The notes under the pieces: generated by a model
The model's input: the letters and a program-made list of their open reading frames with translations, nothing else
Databases searched by the model: none
Told to the model about the DNA's origin: nothing
From: Dehalococcoidia bacterium
Lineage (GTDB): Bacteria; Chloroflexota; Dehalococcoidia; Lucifugimonadales; Lucifugimonadaceae
DNA: 64,000 nt
Reading direction: 5' to 3'
Assembly: GCA_028285005.1 (NCBI GenBank)
Contig: JANQQP010000019.1
Coordinates: 1 to 64,000 of the forward strand
Position numbers and translations under genes: made by a program
Part shown: in pieces, positions 8,787-18,112 of the stretch
How the letters are laid out: each line of letters opens with the position of its first letter
Numbering within the stretch: position 1 is the first letter of the stretch

Positions 8787-10876
8787 TCGAGACTCCAATC
8801 GAGACAACTGAGACGCTTGCTCCCCAGGTGAGCGAGGGCCGGTTCTCGGGTCCTGGCTCGCTCGCTGGAGCAGACTCGGTCGATGCAGCCATCGATCGCA
8901 CTCACGAACTCCTGCGAGACATTCAGCACGCCGACGGCTGGTGGTGGGGCGAGCTTGAGTCGAACCCCACGATGGAAGCCGAGTACGTCTTCCTGATGCA
9001 TATTCTGGGAACGACTGATCCTGATCGCAATCGCAAGATCGCGAACTACATCGAACGTCGGCAGGGTGAGGATGGTGGTTGGAGTCAGTATTACGGTGCT
9101 CCGGCGGACCTGAGCACGACTGTTGAATGCTACACGGCGTTGAAGATGGCGGGCCGAGATGTCGACTCTCCCGTGATGCGTAGTGCCCGCGAGATGATCC
9201 TTGCGCACGGCGGTGTGCCCGAGACAAGGGTGTTCACGAAGATCTGGCTGGCCATGATCGGCCAGTGGGACTGGGCAGGGACTCCCTACCTGCCTCCAGA
9301 GATCATCTTCTTGCCGAAATGGGCGCCGTTCAATATCTACTCCTTCGCCAGCTGGACCAGGGCGACCGTGGTGCCCATGACGATCATCCTGTCCGAAAAC
9401 CCGACGTTTCCTTTGCCGGCCGAGCAGGCGATCGATGAGCTTTATCCACTGGGACGAGCCGACACCGACTATTCCCTGCCCTCCCCCAGCGCTCTGAGCC
9501 CCGACTGGTTCATCTACGTTGCAGACCGACTGTTGCACTCTGGCGAGAAGTTTCCGATCAAGCCCTTGCGAAGCAGCGCGAAACGGCGCGTCGAAAACTG
9601 GATAGTCGAACACCAGGAACAGGACGGGAGCTGGGGAGGCATTCAGCCGCCGTGGGTCTATTCACTGATTGCTCTGAAAGTGCTCGGCTACCAGATCGAT
9701 CATCCGGTGATGGCGAAGGGACTGCAGGGATTCGAAACGTTTGCCATCGCCGAGTCCGATGACTCGTGGCGCGTGCAGGCGTGCGTGTCGCCTGTCTGGG
9801 ACACGGCTCTGACGTTGAACGCGCTGCTCGATTCCGGAGTCGAGCCCGACGATCCGACTCTCGTACGCGCGACGGACTGGCTACTGGACCGTCAGGTGCG
9901 AGCACCGGGAGACTGGCAGGTCAAGGTTCCTTCTGTCGAACCTGGTGGATGGGCGTTCGAGTTCGACAACAACGCGTATCCCGACACCGACGATGCCGCC
10001 GCTGTTCTTATGGCGATCAGCAGGTCGTGCGCAACGGACCCCGATCAGAAAGAGAAGGCGCTGAAAGACGGACTGCGTTGGCTCATGGCCATGCAGAGCG
10101 GCAATGGAGGCTGGGGTTCGTTCGACAAGGACAACACAAGTCGAATCACAACGAAATTGCCGTTCTTCGACTTCGGTGAGGTGATCGACCCTCCGAGCGT
10201 CGATGTGACGGCACACATCCTGGAAGCGATGGGTGAACTCGCTCAACCTATCGAGTCGCCCGAAGCAGAGAAGGCTCTTAACTACATCTGGAGCGAGCAG
10301 GAATCGGATGGACCTTGGTTTGGCAGGTGGGGGGTGAACTACATCTACGGAACGGGCGCTGTACTGCCGGGATTGGAGGCTATCGGCGTCGATATGTCCG
10401 ATAGTCGTGTTCAAATGGCGGCGGATTGGGTAGAATCCCGCCAGAATCGAGATGGAGGCTGGGGAGAGTCGTGCGCTTCATACGCTGATCCAGGCCTGCG
10501 AGGTAAGGGGGAAAGCACCGCTTCACAAACGGGCTGGGCGTTGTTGGCGCTCATAGCCGCCGGCAGGGCTTCCGGTAAGGCTGCAGAAGACGGTGTGAAT
10601 TATCTGCTGAGCACTCAGCGTGCGGATGGAGCATGGGACGAACCGCAGTATACTGCTACCGGTTTTCCTGGCTATGGCATAGGAGACAGGCGGTTTAAGG
10701 GCACGGAAACGGCAGAAGAAGACCGGCTCCCGGTTGGGCTGCCTGCTAGCTTCATGATCAAGTACCATATGTACCGCATTTACTGGCCGTTACTGGCCTT
10801 AGGCAGATACAGGGCCAGAATCGGTTCCGGAGCCACCGGAGAAGGACTCCGCACATCGATTGCAGGGGGTAAATGA
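8783..10876 (+). CDS. shc: squalene-hopene cyclase
   Basis: Class II triterpene cyclase of 697 residues, a monotopic membrane enzyme that cyclises squalene to hopene/hopanol. The catalytic acid motif is D401-T-D-D404 followed by AA, versus the usual DXDDTA. Several QW repeats are visible (QGEDGGW, QEQDGSWGG, QSGNGGWGSF, QNRDGGWGES, QRADGAW). The C-terminal YTATGFPG and FMIKYHMYR are typical. Overlaps hpnA and the YjbQ gene by 4 bases (ATGA) at both ends. The length is within the family's usual 630-720. It is the central gene of the hopanoid locus. Confidence 0.97.
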   Translation: MIETPIETTETLAPQVSEGRFSGPGSLAGADSVDAAIDRTHELLRDIQHADGWWWGELESNPTMEAEYVFLMHILGTTDPDRNRKIANYIERRQGEDGGWSQYYGAPADLSTTVECYTALKMAGRDVDSPVMRSAREMILAHGGVPETRVFTKIWLAMIGQWDWAGTPYLPPEIIFLPKWAPFNIYSFASWTRATVVPMTIILSENPTFPLPAEQAIDELYPLGRADTDYSLPSPSALSPDWFIYVADRLLHSGEKFPIKPLRSSAKRRVENWIVEHQEQDGSWGGIQPPWVYSLIALKVLGYQIDHPVMAKGLQGFETFAIAESDDSWRVQACVSPVWDTALTLNALLDSGVEPDDPTLVRATDWLLDRQVRAPGDWQVKVPSVEPGGWAFEFDNNAYPDTDDAAAVLMAISRSCATDPDQKEKALKDGLRWLMAMQSGNGGWGSFDKDNTSRITTKLPFFDFGEVIDPPSVDVTAHILEAMGELAQPIESPEAEKALNYIWSEQESDGPWFGRWGVNYIYGTGAVLPGLEAIGVDMSDSRVQMAADWVESRQNRDGGWGESCASYADPGLRGKGESTASQTGWALLALIAAGRASGKAAEDGVNYLLSTQRADGAWDEPQYTATGFPGYGIGDRRFKGTETAEEDRLPVGLPASFMIKYHMYRIYWPLLALGRYRARIGSGATGEGLRTSIAGGK

Positions 10877-11424
10877 GTTTGCAGAGGGCTAACCCGGCAT
10901 CAATGTCGGCTGTAGAAGCCGGCCGAATTAGCGTACTCAACGGCTCCACTCCAGGCGGCCTAGCAACGGGCACTGAGTGGAGAGTGTTCAGCAAGATCCT
11001 GTCCGTTGAGACCAAGGACGCACCGGATTTTGTCGATGTGACCGATCAGGTCACCGAACTCGTGACGGAATCCGGCGTCTCGAACGGCCAGGTGCTCATT
11101 CACAGCACGCACACCACCTGTTCGGTCATCATCAACGAAAACGAGCCTCTGCTCCTCACCGACATGGAGCATTTCCTTGACCGGACTGCTCCTAAGGACA
11201 TGTACTACGGGCACAACGATTTCGCTATCCGAACGGTTAGCGTCCGGCCGAACGAGTGCCCTAACGGCCACTCTCACTGTCAGCACATGATCCTCGGCAC
11301 CAACGAGACTGTGCCAGTGATCGACGGCAAGCCTCTGCTTGGCGAGTTCCAGCGCGTATTTGTTGTTGAACTCGACGAGCCGAAGCCCAGGAACATCGCA
11401 GTTCAGGTGTCCGGAGTGGCCTGA
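10873..11424 (+). CDS. yjbQ: YjbQ/UPF0047 family protein
   Basis: A 183-residue single-domain protein. Family hallmarks are IHSTHTTCSVIINENE (about 75-90), GHSHCQHMILG with clustered His residues likely to bind a ligand or metal, and GEFQRVFVVELDEPKPRN. YjbQ homologues show a side activity as thiamine phosphate synthase in vitro; the physiological role is unsettled. The first 20-40 residues extend beyond the usual family start, but the ATGA overlap with the cyclase supports this ATG (an internal ATG follows at residue 11). Its place between shc and hpnC is unusual and may mean only co-expression. Confidence 0.82.
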   Translation: MSLQRANPASMSAVEAGRISVLNGSTPGGLATGTEWRVFSKILSVETKDAPDFVDVTDQVTELVTESGVSNGQVLIHSTHTTCSVIINENEPLLLTDMEHFLDRTAPKDMYYGHNDFAIRTVSVRPNECPNGHSHCQHMILGTNETVPVIDGKPLLGEFQRVFVVELDEPKPRNIAVQVSGVA

Positions 11425-11478
11425 ACCTGGCCTTCCCTAGACCGCTAGAAGACTGTTGCTACCGGGAAGCTGAACCTG

Positions 11479-12435
11479 TTGCGGACCCCAGCGACCTCAC
11501 CCGCCAATCTCCCAGGCCCTATATTGTCCGCCGCCCCTGGAACCGCTGAAGCTATCGACGAGGCGTTCGGTCACTGTGAGAGGCTTGCGAAACGGCACTA
11601 CGAAAACTTTTCCGTCGGCACTCGCCTGATACCTCGCAAACTTCGGAAGCACTTCTATTCGATCTACGCATTTTCTCGTGGCGTCGACGACCTTGGCGAT
11701 GAGGCTGAAGGTGACAGGCTGGAGTTGCTGGATGAATGGCAGAACCAGCTCGATCTCTGCTACTCAGGAACTCCAACACACACCTACTTCATCGCGCTCA
11801 GGGAAACGATCAGGCAGTTCGACATCCCTCGCGAGCCGTTTCATCGCTTGATCGAAGCGAACAGGCGCGATCAGACCGTTCTGAAACATCCTGACTATGC
11901 AGAGTTACTGGACTATTGTGCGCACTCGGCGAACCCCGTCGGTCACCTCGTCCTGTACGTCTTCGGACACCGCGAGCCGGAGCTTCACTTGATCGCCGAC
12001 AGCACATGCACGGCGTTGCAACTTGCGAACTTCTGGCAAGACGTTGAGCGTGATTACAAGATCGGCCGCATATATCTTCCGACCGATGAGATGGCGGAGT
12101 TCGGCGTCACTGAGCAGATGATCCGCGACGGCAACGCGACGCCAGAGTTCCGGAAACTGATGCGATTCCAGGTCGATCGAACGAGAAGACTGTTCATCGA
12201 AGGCTACGAGCTGGTGCACAGGGTAAAAGGGCAGGCGAAGATCGATCTGGCGCTGTTCACCGGCGGAGGGCTGACAGTCCTGCGGGAGATCGAGAAGCTA
12301 GATTATGATGTCCTCACGAAACGACCAGAGGTTTCAAAGCTAACTAAGATGCGGCTCCTGGCATCGGCCTACGTGCGCACTCGATTGGGCTTCGAACCAT
12401 TGCCAGCGAAAATTTTCACGCCTGCGAACGACTGA
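11479..12435 (+). CDS. hpnC: HpnC, squalene synthase-like (hydroxysqualene synthase)
   Basis: Head-to-head prenyltransferase of the phytoene/squalene synthase fold, 318 residues. In the HpnCDE route, HpnD makes presqualene diphosphate and HpnC converts it to hydroxysqualene. The first Asp-rich motif is in YAFSRGVDDLGDE and the second in LANFWQDVERDYKIGRIYLP. The N-terminal CERLAKRHYENFSVG is characteristic of HpnC rather than HpnD. TTG is the start chosen; about 25 residues precede the conserved core. It is followed at 36 bases by hpnD. Confidence 0.92.
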   Translation: MRTPATSPANLPGPILSAAPGTAEAIDEAFGHCERLAKRHYENFSVGTRLIPRKLRKHFYSIYAFSRGVDDLGDEAEGDRLELLDEWQNQLDLCYSGTPTHTYFIALRETIRQFDIPREPFHRLIEANRRDQTVLKHPDYAELLDYCAHSANPVGHLVLYVFGHREPELHLIADSTCTALQLANFWQDVERDYKIGRIYLPTDEMAEFGVTEQMIRDGNATPEFRKLMRFQVDRTRRLFIEGYELVHRVKGQAKIDLALFTGGGLTVLREIEKLDYDVLTKRPEVSKLTKMRLLASAYVRTRLGFEPLPAKIFTPAND

Positions 12436-12471
12436 GGCAGTCTCACCTCTTCGCTGCGCCGGGAATGCGAA

Positions 12472-13377
12472 TTGACATCAACCCTCGAAAGAACTGATAG
12501 CGATCAGTCTCACTGGAGACTGGACGAGGCCTACGAGGCCTGCGCCCAGATGACGCGTGACGCATCAACCAATTTCTACTACGCGTTCCTGACTTTGCCC
12601 GAGGACAAGCGACGGGCGATCTACGCCACATACGCTTTCTGCAGGCTGTGCGACGACATAGTCGATGAGCCGGAGCGTCCGCAAGATCCGGCGACTGAAC
12701 TCAGGCAAGTGCGAGACCGACTTGCAGACGCCTACAGCGGATCGGAGACCGGCGCTATCTGGACGGCGCTCGCAGATTCACAAAGACGCTTCGGAATTGG
12801 CCAATCGCACTACGCAGCCGTGATTGAAGGTTGCGAGATGGATCTGACCCGATCTCGCTACGAGACCTTCGATGAGCTGGTTGACTACTGCAAGAAGGTT
12901 GCGAGCGCTGTCGGCCTTGTTTGCATCGAGGTGTGCGGCTACGAAGACGAAATCGCCGTGCAACATGCGATCGATCTCGGGATCGCTATGCAGCTCACCA
13001 ACGTGATTCGTGATGTAGCCGAAGACGCATCAAACGGACGCATCTACTTGCCGATGGACGAGATTGCGCAGTTTGGATACTCAGAACAGGAGTTGCTCGA
13101 CGGAGTAGTGAATGACAACTTCCGTCGCCTGATGCAGTTCCAGGTGAAGCGAGCCAGAGAGTACTTCGAACGCGGCAACCAGCTATTTCCCTTGCTCGAC
13201 CGCAGGTCGCGCGCTTGCCCGCAGGCCATGGCCGAGGTCTACATGAGCATTCTCGACAAGGTCGAAGATGCAGACTTCGACGTGATGTCGTCCAGGGTCA
13301 GCCTGAGCAAGCGAAGCAAGCTAGCGCTAGCCGCCCGGCTATGGGTCAGAAGCCGCCTGCACTTCCTGCCGTTCTAG
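12472..13377 (+). CDS. hpnD: HpnD, presqualene diphosphate synthase
   Basis: A 301-residue prenyltransferase of the phytoene/squalene synthase family, condensing two farnesyl diphosphates to presqualene diphosphate. Asp-rich motifs: FCRLCDDIVDEPE (near 60-72) and LTNVIRDVAEDASNGRIYLP (near 175-195). YYAFLTLPEDKRRAIYATYAF is the standard N-terminal signature. It starts at TTG. It sits between hpnC and hpnE as in many proteobacterial and acidobacterial hopanoid clusters, and completes the squalene-forming trio. Confidence 0.93.
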   Translation: MTSTLERTDSDQSHWRLDEAYEACAQMTRDASTNFYYAFLTLPEDKRRAIYATYAFCRLCDDIVDEPERPQDPATELRQVRDRLADAYSGSETGAIWTALADSQRRFGIGQSHYAAVIEGCEMDLTRSRYETFDELVDYCKKVASAVGLVCIEVCGYEDEIAVQHAIDLGIAMQLTNVIRDVAEDASNGRIYLPMDEIAQFGYSEQELLDGVVNDNFRRLMQFQVKRAREYFERGNQLFPLLDRRSRACPQAMAEVYMSILDKVEDADFDVMSSRVSLSKRSKLALAARLWVRSRLHFLPF

Positions 13378-13409
13378 CTTCTGGCAGTGCTCAGGTAGGA
13401 TTCACAGCC

Positions 13410-14789
13410 ATGACTGAGCAGGGGTCCAAACGCGTCGTCATAATCGGAGGCGGTCTCAGCGGGCTCGCCGCAGGCGTTTCGCTTTCTGAGCGCGGGCACA
13501 AAGTAATCGTGCTTGAAAAGCGGCCGTTCCTGGGAGGCCGAGCGTTCTCTTTCACAGACCCCGAAACCGGAGTAGAGGTAGACAACGGCCAGCATGTATT
13601 TGTAGGTGCCTGCTCGAGCTACATGCAGTTCCTGCACGAGATTGGCGCGTGGCAGAACGTCAGGATGCCGAAACGACTGGCAGCAAGGGTAATCCGCAAC
13701 GGGTGTTACGCATGGCTCCAGGCATCGTCCTGGATCCCGGGCTCAGCTGCGAACCTGCCCGCGTTGCTGCGATACGGTCATGTCTCGCTGACCGGCAGGT
13801 TGCGACTTCTCTACGGCATGATGAGAATTCGCTTTGCTCGGCGCAGACCAGGCGGACCTCTCGAAGACGAAACGTTCGACAGTTGGCTGCGTCGGCATGG
13901 TCAGAACGACGAGACGATATCCCGATTCTGGAACCTGATCGTTCTGCCTGCCCTCAATGATGACATCACGGTAGTCAGTGCCGATGCCGGGCTGATGCTG
14001 TTCCAGACTGCTCTGCTCGGAGCGCCGTCCAAGGCGGCGATTGGCTACCCGGTTGTTGGCCTTTCGCGGCTGGCCGGAGACGCCGCAGCGACGTTCATCT
14101 CGAACCGCGGAGGCGAAGTCAGGTTGTCGACGGACGTGGCGAAGCTCATTGTTAAGAACGGCAAAGCTTGCGGTGTTGAGCTAGAGACCGGTGAGCGTAT
14201 TGAGGCTGATGCGGTAGTGGTCGCGTTGCCTGCGCAGGCGATGCGCTCCGTGATTCCTGATGGAGTCTCCGAATCTAGTTTCTTTGACCCGGCCGAAGGG
14301 ATAGAGACGGCACCCATTGTCGGTGTTCACATCTGGTACGACAGGGAGGTTATCGACGACCTCTTCGTCGCCGTTCTCGACAGTCCGTTGCAGTGGGTTT
14401 TCAACGTCACCAGGATGCACGAGCGGGAATCGCAAGATTCCGAAGCTGGTCAGCACGTGGCCATATCTCTTAGCGGTGCATGGCAGTGGAAAGATAAGGG
14501 CAAGGCCGAGCTGCGTGAAACGTTCGTGGACGAAATGGCTCGTGTCTTCCCATCTGCCGCTACGGCTAACGTAACCCGCTTCCTCACTGTGAAGATGCTG
14601 GACGCGACATTCCGAGTCATTCCTGGCACTGAGCGCCACAGGCTGCCACAGGAAACTCCGGTGCAGGGGCTGTTCCTTGCCGGCGATTGGACACAGACAG
14701 GATGGCCTTCGACCATGGAGAGCGCAGTGCGAAGTGGCAATCTTGCTGCTGATGCGGTTGCGAGGCACCTGTCTGTCAGGTCATCTTAG
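13410..14789 (+). CDS. hpnE: HpnE, hydroxysqualene dehydroxylase (FAD amine-oxidase fold)
   Basis: Flavin oxidoreductase of 459 residues that reductively removes the hydroxyl from hydroxysqualene to give squalene. The N-terminal dinucleotide motif is VVIIGGGLSGLAAG, then LEKRPFLGGRAFSF, and a C-terminal FAD-contact segment GLFLAGDWTQTGWPSTMESAVRSG. The frame is open from 13215 inside hpnD, but the ATG at 13410, just before the Rossmann motif and after the hpnD stop, is the believable start. The next gene begins 18 bases downstream, so transcription probably continues into the sugar cluster. Confidence 0.93.
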   Translation: MTEQGSKRVVIIGGGLSGLAAGVSLSERGHKVIVLEKRPFLGGRAFSFTDPETGVEVDNGQHVFVGACSSYMQFLHEIGAWQNVRMPKRLAARVIRNGCYAWLQASSWIPGSAANLPALLRYGHVSLTGRLRLLYGMMRIRFARRRPGGPLEDETFDSWLRRHGQNDETISRFWNLIVLPALNDDITVVSADAGLMLFQTALLGAPSKAAIGYPVVGLSRLAGDAAATFISNRGGEVRLSTDVAKLIVKNGKACGVELETGERIEADAVVVALPAQAMRSVIPDGVSESSFFDPAEGIETAPIVGVHIWYDREVIDDLFVAVLDSPLQWVFNVTRMHERESQDSEAGQHVAISLSGAWQWKDKGKAELRETFVDEMARVFPSAATANVTRFLTVKMLDATFRVIPGTERHRLPQETPVQGLFLAGDWTQTGWPSTMESAVRSGNLAADAVARHLSVRSS

Positions 14790-14807
14790 GGCGCATACTC
14801 TTCTGAC

Positions 14808-15815
14808 ATGCGCGCCCTGATCCTCGCCCCATTCACTCCGGAATCTTTGCTTGAACTCGAAGCGGCGGGTATTGGCGCGGTTCACGAAAGTTGGCTCGAG
14901 TCCGGTGAGTTGCAAGACCCCGAACAGTTAGGGCGCAGGCTCCTAAACGAAGGTTTCGACGCGGTCGTGGTCGAGGCCGACTTCCTGTTCGAGGAAACGT
15001 TTGATGCTGCCCCAAATCTCAAAGTCGCCGGTATCTGCAGGTCATCAACAAATCAGATCGACGTAGATGCAGCAACCGATCGCGGAGTGATAGTCATCAA
15101 CACCCCTGGTAGAAACGCGAACGCCGTTGCCGAGCTAGCGATTGCTCTCATGCTTGCCGCCAGCAGAAGGGTTGCTGAGGCAGACAGGTTCGTGAGAGGC
15201 CGGGAGTGGGAATCACCCACCGCTCCTTACAGCGATCTTCGTGGCGTAGAGCTCGAAGGCAGAATTGCCGGTGTAGTCGGGCTCGGGGCGATAGGCCGCA
15301 GGGTTTCCAGTCTTTGCAACGCATTCGGGATGAACGTAATTGGATATGATCCGTTCGTAACTCCCGCGCAGGCCAACGACTTCAACGTAACGTGGACCGA
15401 GCTCAACTTCCTGCTGGAAACAGCCGACGTCGTGACGCTTCATGCCCCTCCGGCTGAGGATGGAACGGAACTTCTGTCCGCCGAGCGGATTGGTCGCATG
15501 AAGCATGGCGCTATTCTGGTGAACACGGCGTCGGCAGAACTGATCGACGAATCCGCTCTTGTCGAGTCGCTGCGAAGCGGACGGCTATTCGCAGCAGGTA
15601 TCGACATATTTCCAAGCCATCCAGTTGATCCATCGAACCCGTTGCTTGATCTGACGAACGTCGTGCTGACACCGCACATCGGTGGGGCGACCGATGACAC
15701 CGTGAGCCGACACTCGGACGCGATCACCGCGGATCTGATCGCCTACTCACGGGGTGACAAACCGGTCAACCTCGTCAATCCAGAAGTCTGGGAGCGGCGA
15801 CGTGGCGCCTCGTAA
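14808..15815 (+). CDS. D-isomer-specific 2-hydroxyacid dehydrogenase
   Basis: NAD-dependent dehydrogenase of 335 residues, related to phosphoglycerate dehydrogenase but without an ACT domain. The nucleotide-binding motif is GVVGLGAIGRRV (near 157-168). Catalytic residues of the family are visible as CRSSTNQIDVDAA (substrate Arg/Asn region), TASAELIDE (usual NTARG degenerate) and HIGGATDDT with the catalytic His. The usual RG of NTARGG is replaced by SAE, so substrate contacts may differ. It lies 18 bases after hpnE and overlaps the kinase gene by 14 bases. The context suggests oxidation of a sugar acid, not serine biosynthesis. Confidence 0.85.
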   Translation: MRALILAPFTPESLLELEAAGIGAVHESWLESGELQDPEQLGRRLLNEGFDAVVVEADFLFEETFDAAPNLKVAGICRSSTNQIDVDAATDRGVIVINTPGRNANAVAELAIALMLAASRRVAEADRFVRGREWESPTAPYSDLRGVELEGRIAGVVGLGAIGRRVSSLCNAFGMNVIGYDPFVTPAQANDFNVTWTELNFLLETADVVTLHAPPAEDGTELLSAERIGRMKHGAILVNTASAELIDESALVESLRSGRLFAAGIDIFPSHPVDPSNPLLDLTNVVLTPHIGGATDDTVSRHSDAITADLIAYSRGDKPVNLVNPEVWERRRGAS

Positions 15816-17319
15816 ACCTCGCCCGCTCTACATGGCGATCGACTTCGGCACGAGCCACATCCGCGCAGCGGTGGGACACGCAACGGGTCGTCCGTTGTCG
15901 ATCGTGCGTCTGCCTGTCCGCCACTTCACGCCTGCGGAAGGCCCGGATACGGCTCTTGAGTTCGACCCTGAGGCCGCATGGAAGATCGTCTGCTCGGCAT
16001 CGAAGCGCGCCATCAACGAGTCTGGTGTCAAGTCAGACCAGATCCGCGGGATCGCGGTTACCAGTCAGCGGCTCGGACTGGTCATGTACGGACAGGACGG
16101 CAATGAGCTCTACGCGGGACCCAACCGCGATATGCGTGCAGTGTTCCAGGGCGGCCAGATCGACGCGGACGCCGGGAACATGCTCTGGCAGATGACTGGT
16201 CACGGACCAGGAATGCTCACCGCCTGGGCGCGAATGCTCTGGCTGAAGCAGGAACGGCCAGAGGTCTTCGAGAACTTGCGCACTGTGTCCGGTATCGCCG
16301 ACTGGCTCGGATATCGAATGACGGGCGTTCTGCTCATGGAGTCGTCGCTCGCCTGCGAATCCGGACTGGGACTCGTGGCGACGGGCGCACCCGCAACTGG
16401 CCTGTCCTCCTACGCAGACCTGGATGAGATCGATCTGCCACAGACCTGTCCTTCTGGCACGGTGCTCGGAAAGCTAGTGACTCCCGCAGCCCGGAGACTT
16501 GGCCTTGCCGTGGGCACGCCGGTGATTGCCGCTGGCCCAGATTCGCAGGTGGGTTTAATCGGTCTGGGCGTTTCGGAGCCTGAGACTTCGGGAGTGATCG
16601 CTGGTTGGAGCGCAGCGGTGATGCGTGTCACCAATCTCCCCACTTTCGATAGCACTCACGCCATGTGGACTGGCAAGCATGTGCTTCCGGAGACCTGGAC
16701 CATGGAGGCGAACGCCGGGGAGATGGGAGGGGTGTACGACTGGTTGGTCTCGATGATCGGACAGGGGGAAGAAGCTTCTGCCGCGATGACGAAGTATGAC
16801 CGCCAGGCTTCAAAGGTTGAGCCAGGCGCGAACGGTACAGCTGCCTATCTTGGTCCTTCATTCGTTCACATGTCCGATCTGACATTGCGCACGGGTGGCA
16901 TGCTGTTTCCGGTGCCGCTCTCCTTCGAACCGCCTGACCGAGCGACGCTGGTGCGGTCCATGTTTGAGAACTTTGCCTTCGCGATCCGTTACAACGCAGA
17001 CCGGCTAGCAATGCACGGCGGCCCGTCTAAGTGGTTTGCAGTCGGAGGGGGCCTGACGAAGTCGAAGACATTCCGAGACATCCTGACGGCCACGATAGGT
17101 GGAGCCACAGGGTTCTCACGGTCCGGGGAGACAACCATTCTTGGCGCTCTGTCAATAGCGGCGTCTGCGATGGGTGATTCGGATATCTCGACACTGGTAA
17201 AACGCCGACGCCACGAGTTGAAGGTGGACACGGCAGAGTCGAGCGCCAGTTCTGAGTACGACGACCTCTACCACGCATGGCGCGCCCGGGAACGCCAGGT
17301 GGGCGACATCGAGCTGTAG
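15802..17319 (+). CDS. FGGY-family carbohydrate kinase
   Basis: ATP-dependent sugar kinase of 505 residues (xylulokinase/glycerokinase superfamily). The N-terminal phosphate-binding strand is YMAIDFGTSHIRAAVG. An ISGIADWLGYRMTG-type segment lies near 170, and the C-terminal ATP motif is FAVGGGLTKSKTFRDILTATIGG. The frame opens at GTG 15754, but GTG 15802 with GGAG 8 bases upstream puts the ATPase strand at the correct distance from the N-terminus and is preferred. Neighbouring aldolase and dehydrogenase genes suggest phosphorylation of a ketose such as a fuculose-, ribulose- or xylulose-type sugar before aldol cleavage. The exact substrate is unknown. Confidence 0.88.
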   Translation: MAPRKPRPLYMAIDFGTSHIRAAVGHATGRPLSIVRLPVRHFTPAEGPDTALEFDPEAAWKIVCSASKRAINESGVKSDQIRGIAVTSQRLGLVMYGQDGNELYAGPNRDMRAVFQGGQIDADAGNMLWQMTGHGPGMLTAWARMLWLKQERPEVFENLRTVSGIADWLGYRMTGVLLMESSLACESGLGLVATGAPATGLSSYADLDEIDLPQTCPSGTVLGKLVTPAARRLGLAVGTPVIAAGPDSQVGLIGLGVSEPETSGVIAGWSAAVMRVTNLPTFDSTHAMWTGKHVLPETWTMEANAGEMGGVYDWLVSMIGQGEEASAAMTKYDRQASKVEPGANGTAAYLGPSFVHMSDLTLRTGGMLFPVPLSFEPPDRATLVRSMFENFAFAIRYNADRLAMHGGPSKWFAVGGGLTKSKTFRDILTATIGGATGFSRSGETTILGALSIAASAMGDSDISTLVKRRRHELKVDTAESSASSEYDDLYHAWRARERQVGDIEL

Positions 17320-17404
17320 GTAAGCAACTACCCTTACATGACCGGCCGTGCTACCTTTTCACGCCGGTTTCGATAGGTTTCCACTGAACGGACCGATAGA
17401 CCAG

Positions 17405-18079
17405 ATGCCAGCTCCCGACTATCTGCCTGAACGCGAGTCAGTAATCGCCGCAGTGCGCGACCTGGACCGAAAGGGTCTGGTGTCCGGATCAAGTGGGAAT
17501 GTGTCTATCAGGCTCCCGGTCGAAGGGGGCGAGGAGCGATACCTCATTACGCCGGCTGGAGTGGTCTACGACGAACTGGATGAGGCAGGGCTTGTCGTCG
17601 TCGACGAAGAGCTGGAGCCTGTCGGCGCCGAGCTGGTGCCCTCGACTGAATCTCTACTCCACCTGGCGATCTACAAGGCCCGACCAGACGTTGGCGCCGT
17701 CGTTCACACCCACTCCCTCTACGCCAGCATCGCGGCGGTTACCTCAACTCAGATCCCACCGGTGGTCGATGAAATGGTGGTGTATGTTGGCGGGCCGATC
17801 GAGGTCGCAGAGTACGGATTCCCAGGGACGGCAGAGCTGGCCAAAGCCGGAGTGGAATCACTGGGTGACCGGAGAGCCGTGTTGTTGAGAAGCCACGGTA
17901 TGTGCGCCGCCGCTCCGACGCTTCAGGAGGCGATGCGCGTTGCGGTGCTGGTAGAGCGGGTTGCGCAGATCTACGTGCAGGCGGAGATGATGGGCGGAGC
18001 GCTCGAACTGCCGGACTACGCTGTCGAAGCGGAGCGGCAAGTCTATCTCATGCGGTCAGGTCTCGCGGGAAGCGAATAG
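17405..18079 (+). CDS. class II aldolase/adducin family protein
   Basis: Zinc-dependent aldolase of 224 residues in the L-fuculose-phosphate aldolase/L-ribulose-phosphate epimerase fold. Zinc ligands are visible in AVVHTHSLYASI (HxH, near 100) and LLRSHGMCAAAPT (third His). SGNVSIRLP and LITPAGVVYDEL are the phosphate- and substrate-binding segments. A catalytic Glu lies in PSTESLLHLAIYKARPD. GTG 17348 would add 19 residues with no family support, so ATG 17405 is used. Together with the upstream kinase it would form a kinase-aldolase pair that splits a phosphorylated ketose into dihydroxyacetone phosphate and an aldehyde (inference). Confidence 0.85.
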   Translation: MPAPDYLPERESVIAAVRDLDRKGLVSGSSGNVSIRLPVEGGEERYLITPAGVVYDELDEAGLVVVDEELEPVGAELVPSTESLLHLAIYKARPDVGAVVHTHSLYASIAAVTSTQIPPVVDEMVVYVGGPIEVAEYGFPGTAELAKAGVESLGDRRAVLLRSHGMCAAAPTLQEAMRVAVLVERVAQIYVQAEMMGGALELPDYAVEAERQVYLMRSGLAGSE

Positions 18080-18112
18080 ACTGCTAGCGCCGATCAGGCG
18101 ATAGGAGCGAAG

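Noticed and set aside
8717-9613. Long 298-residue open frame on the minus strand across hpnA and shc
   Set aside because: It lies wholly opposite hpnA and the squalene-hopene cyclase, has no recognisable domain, and Arg/Asp/His-rich composition typical of a shadow frame in GC-rich DNA.
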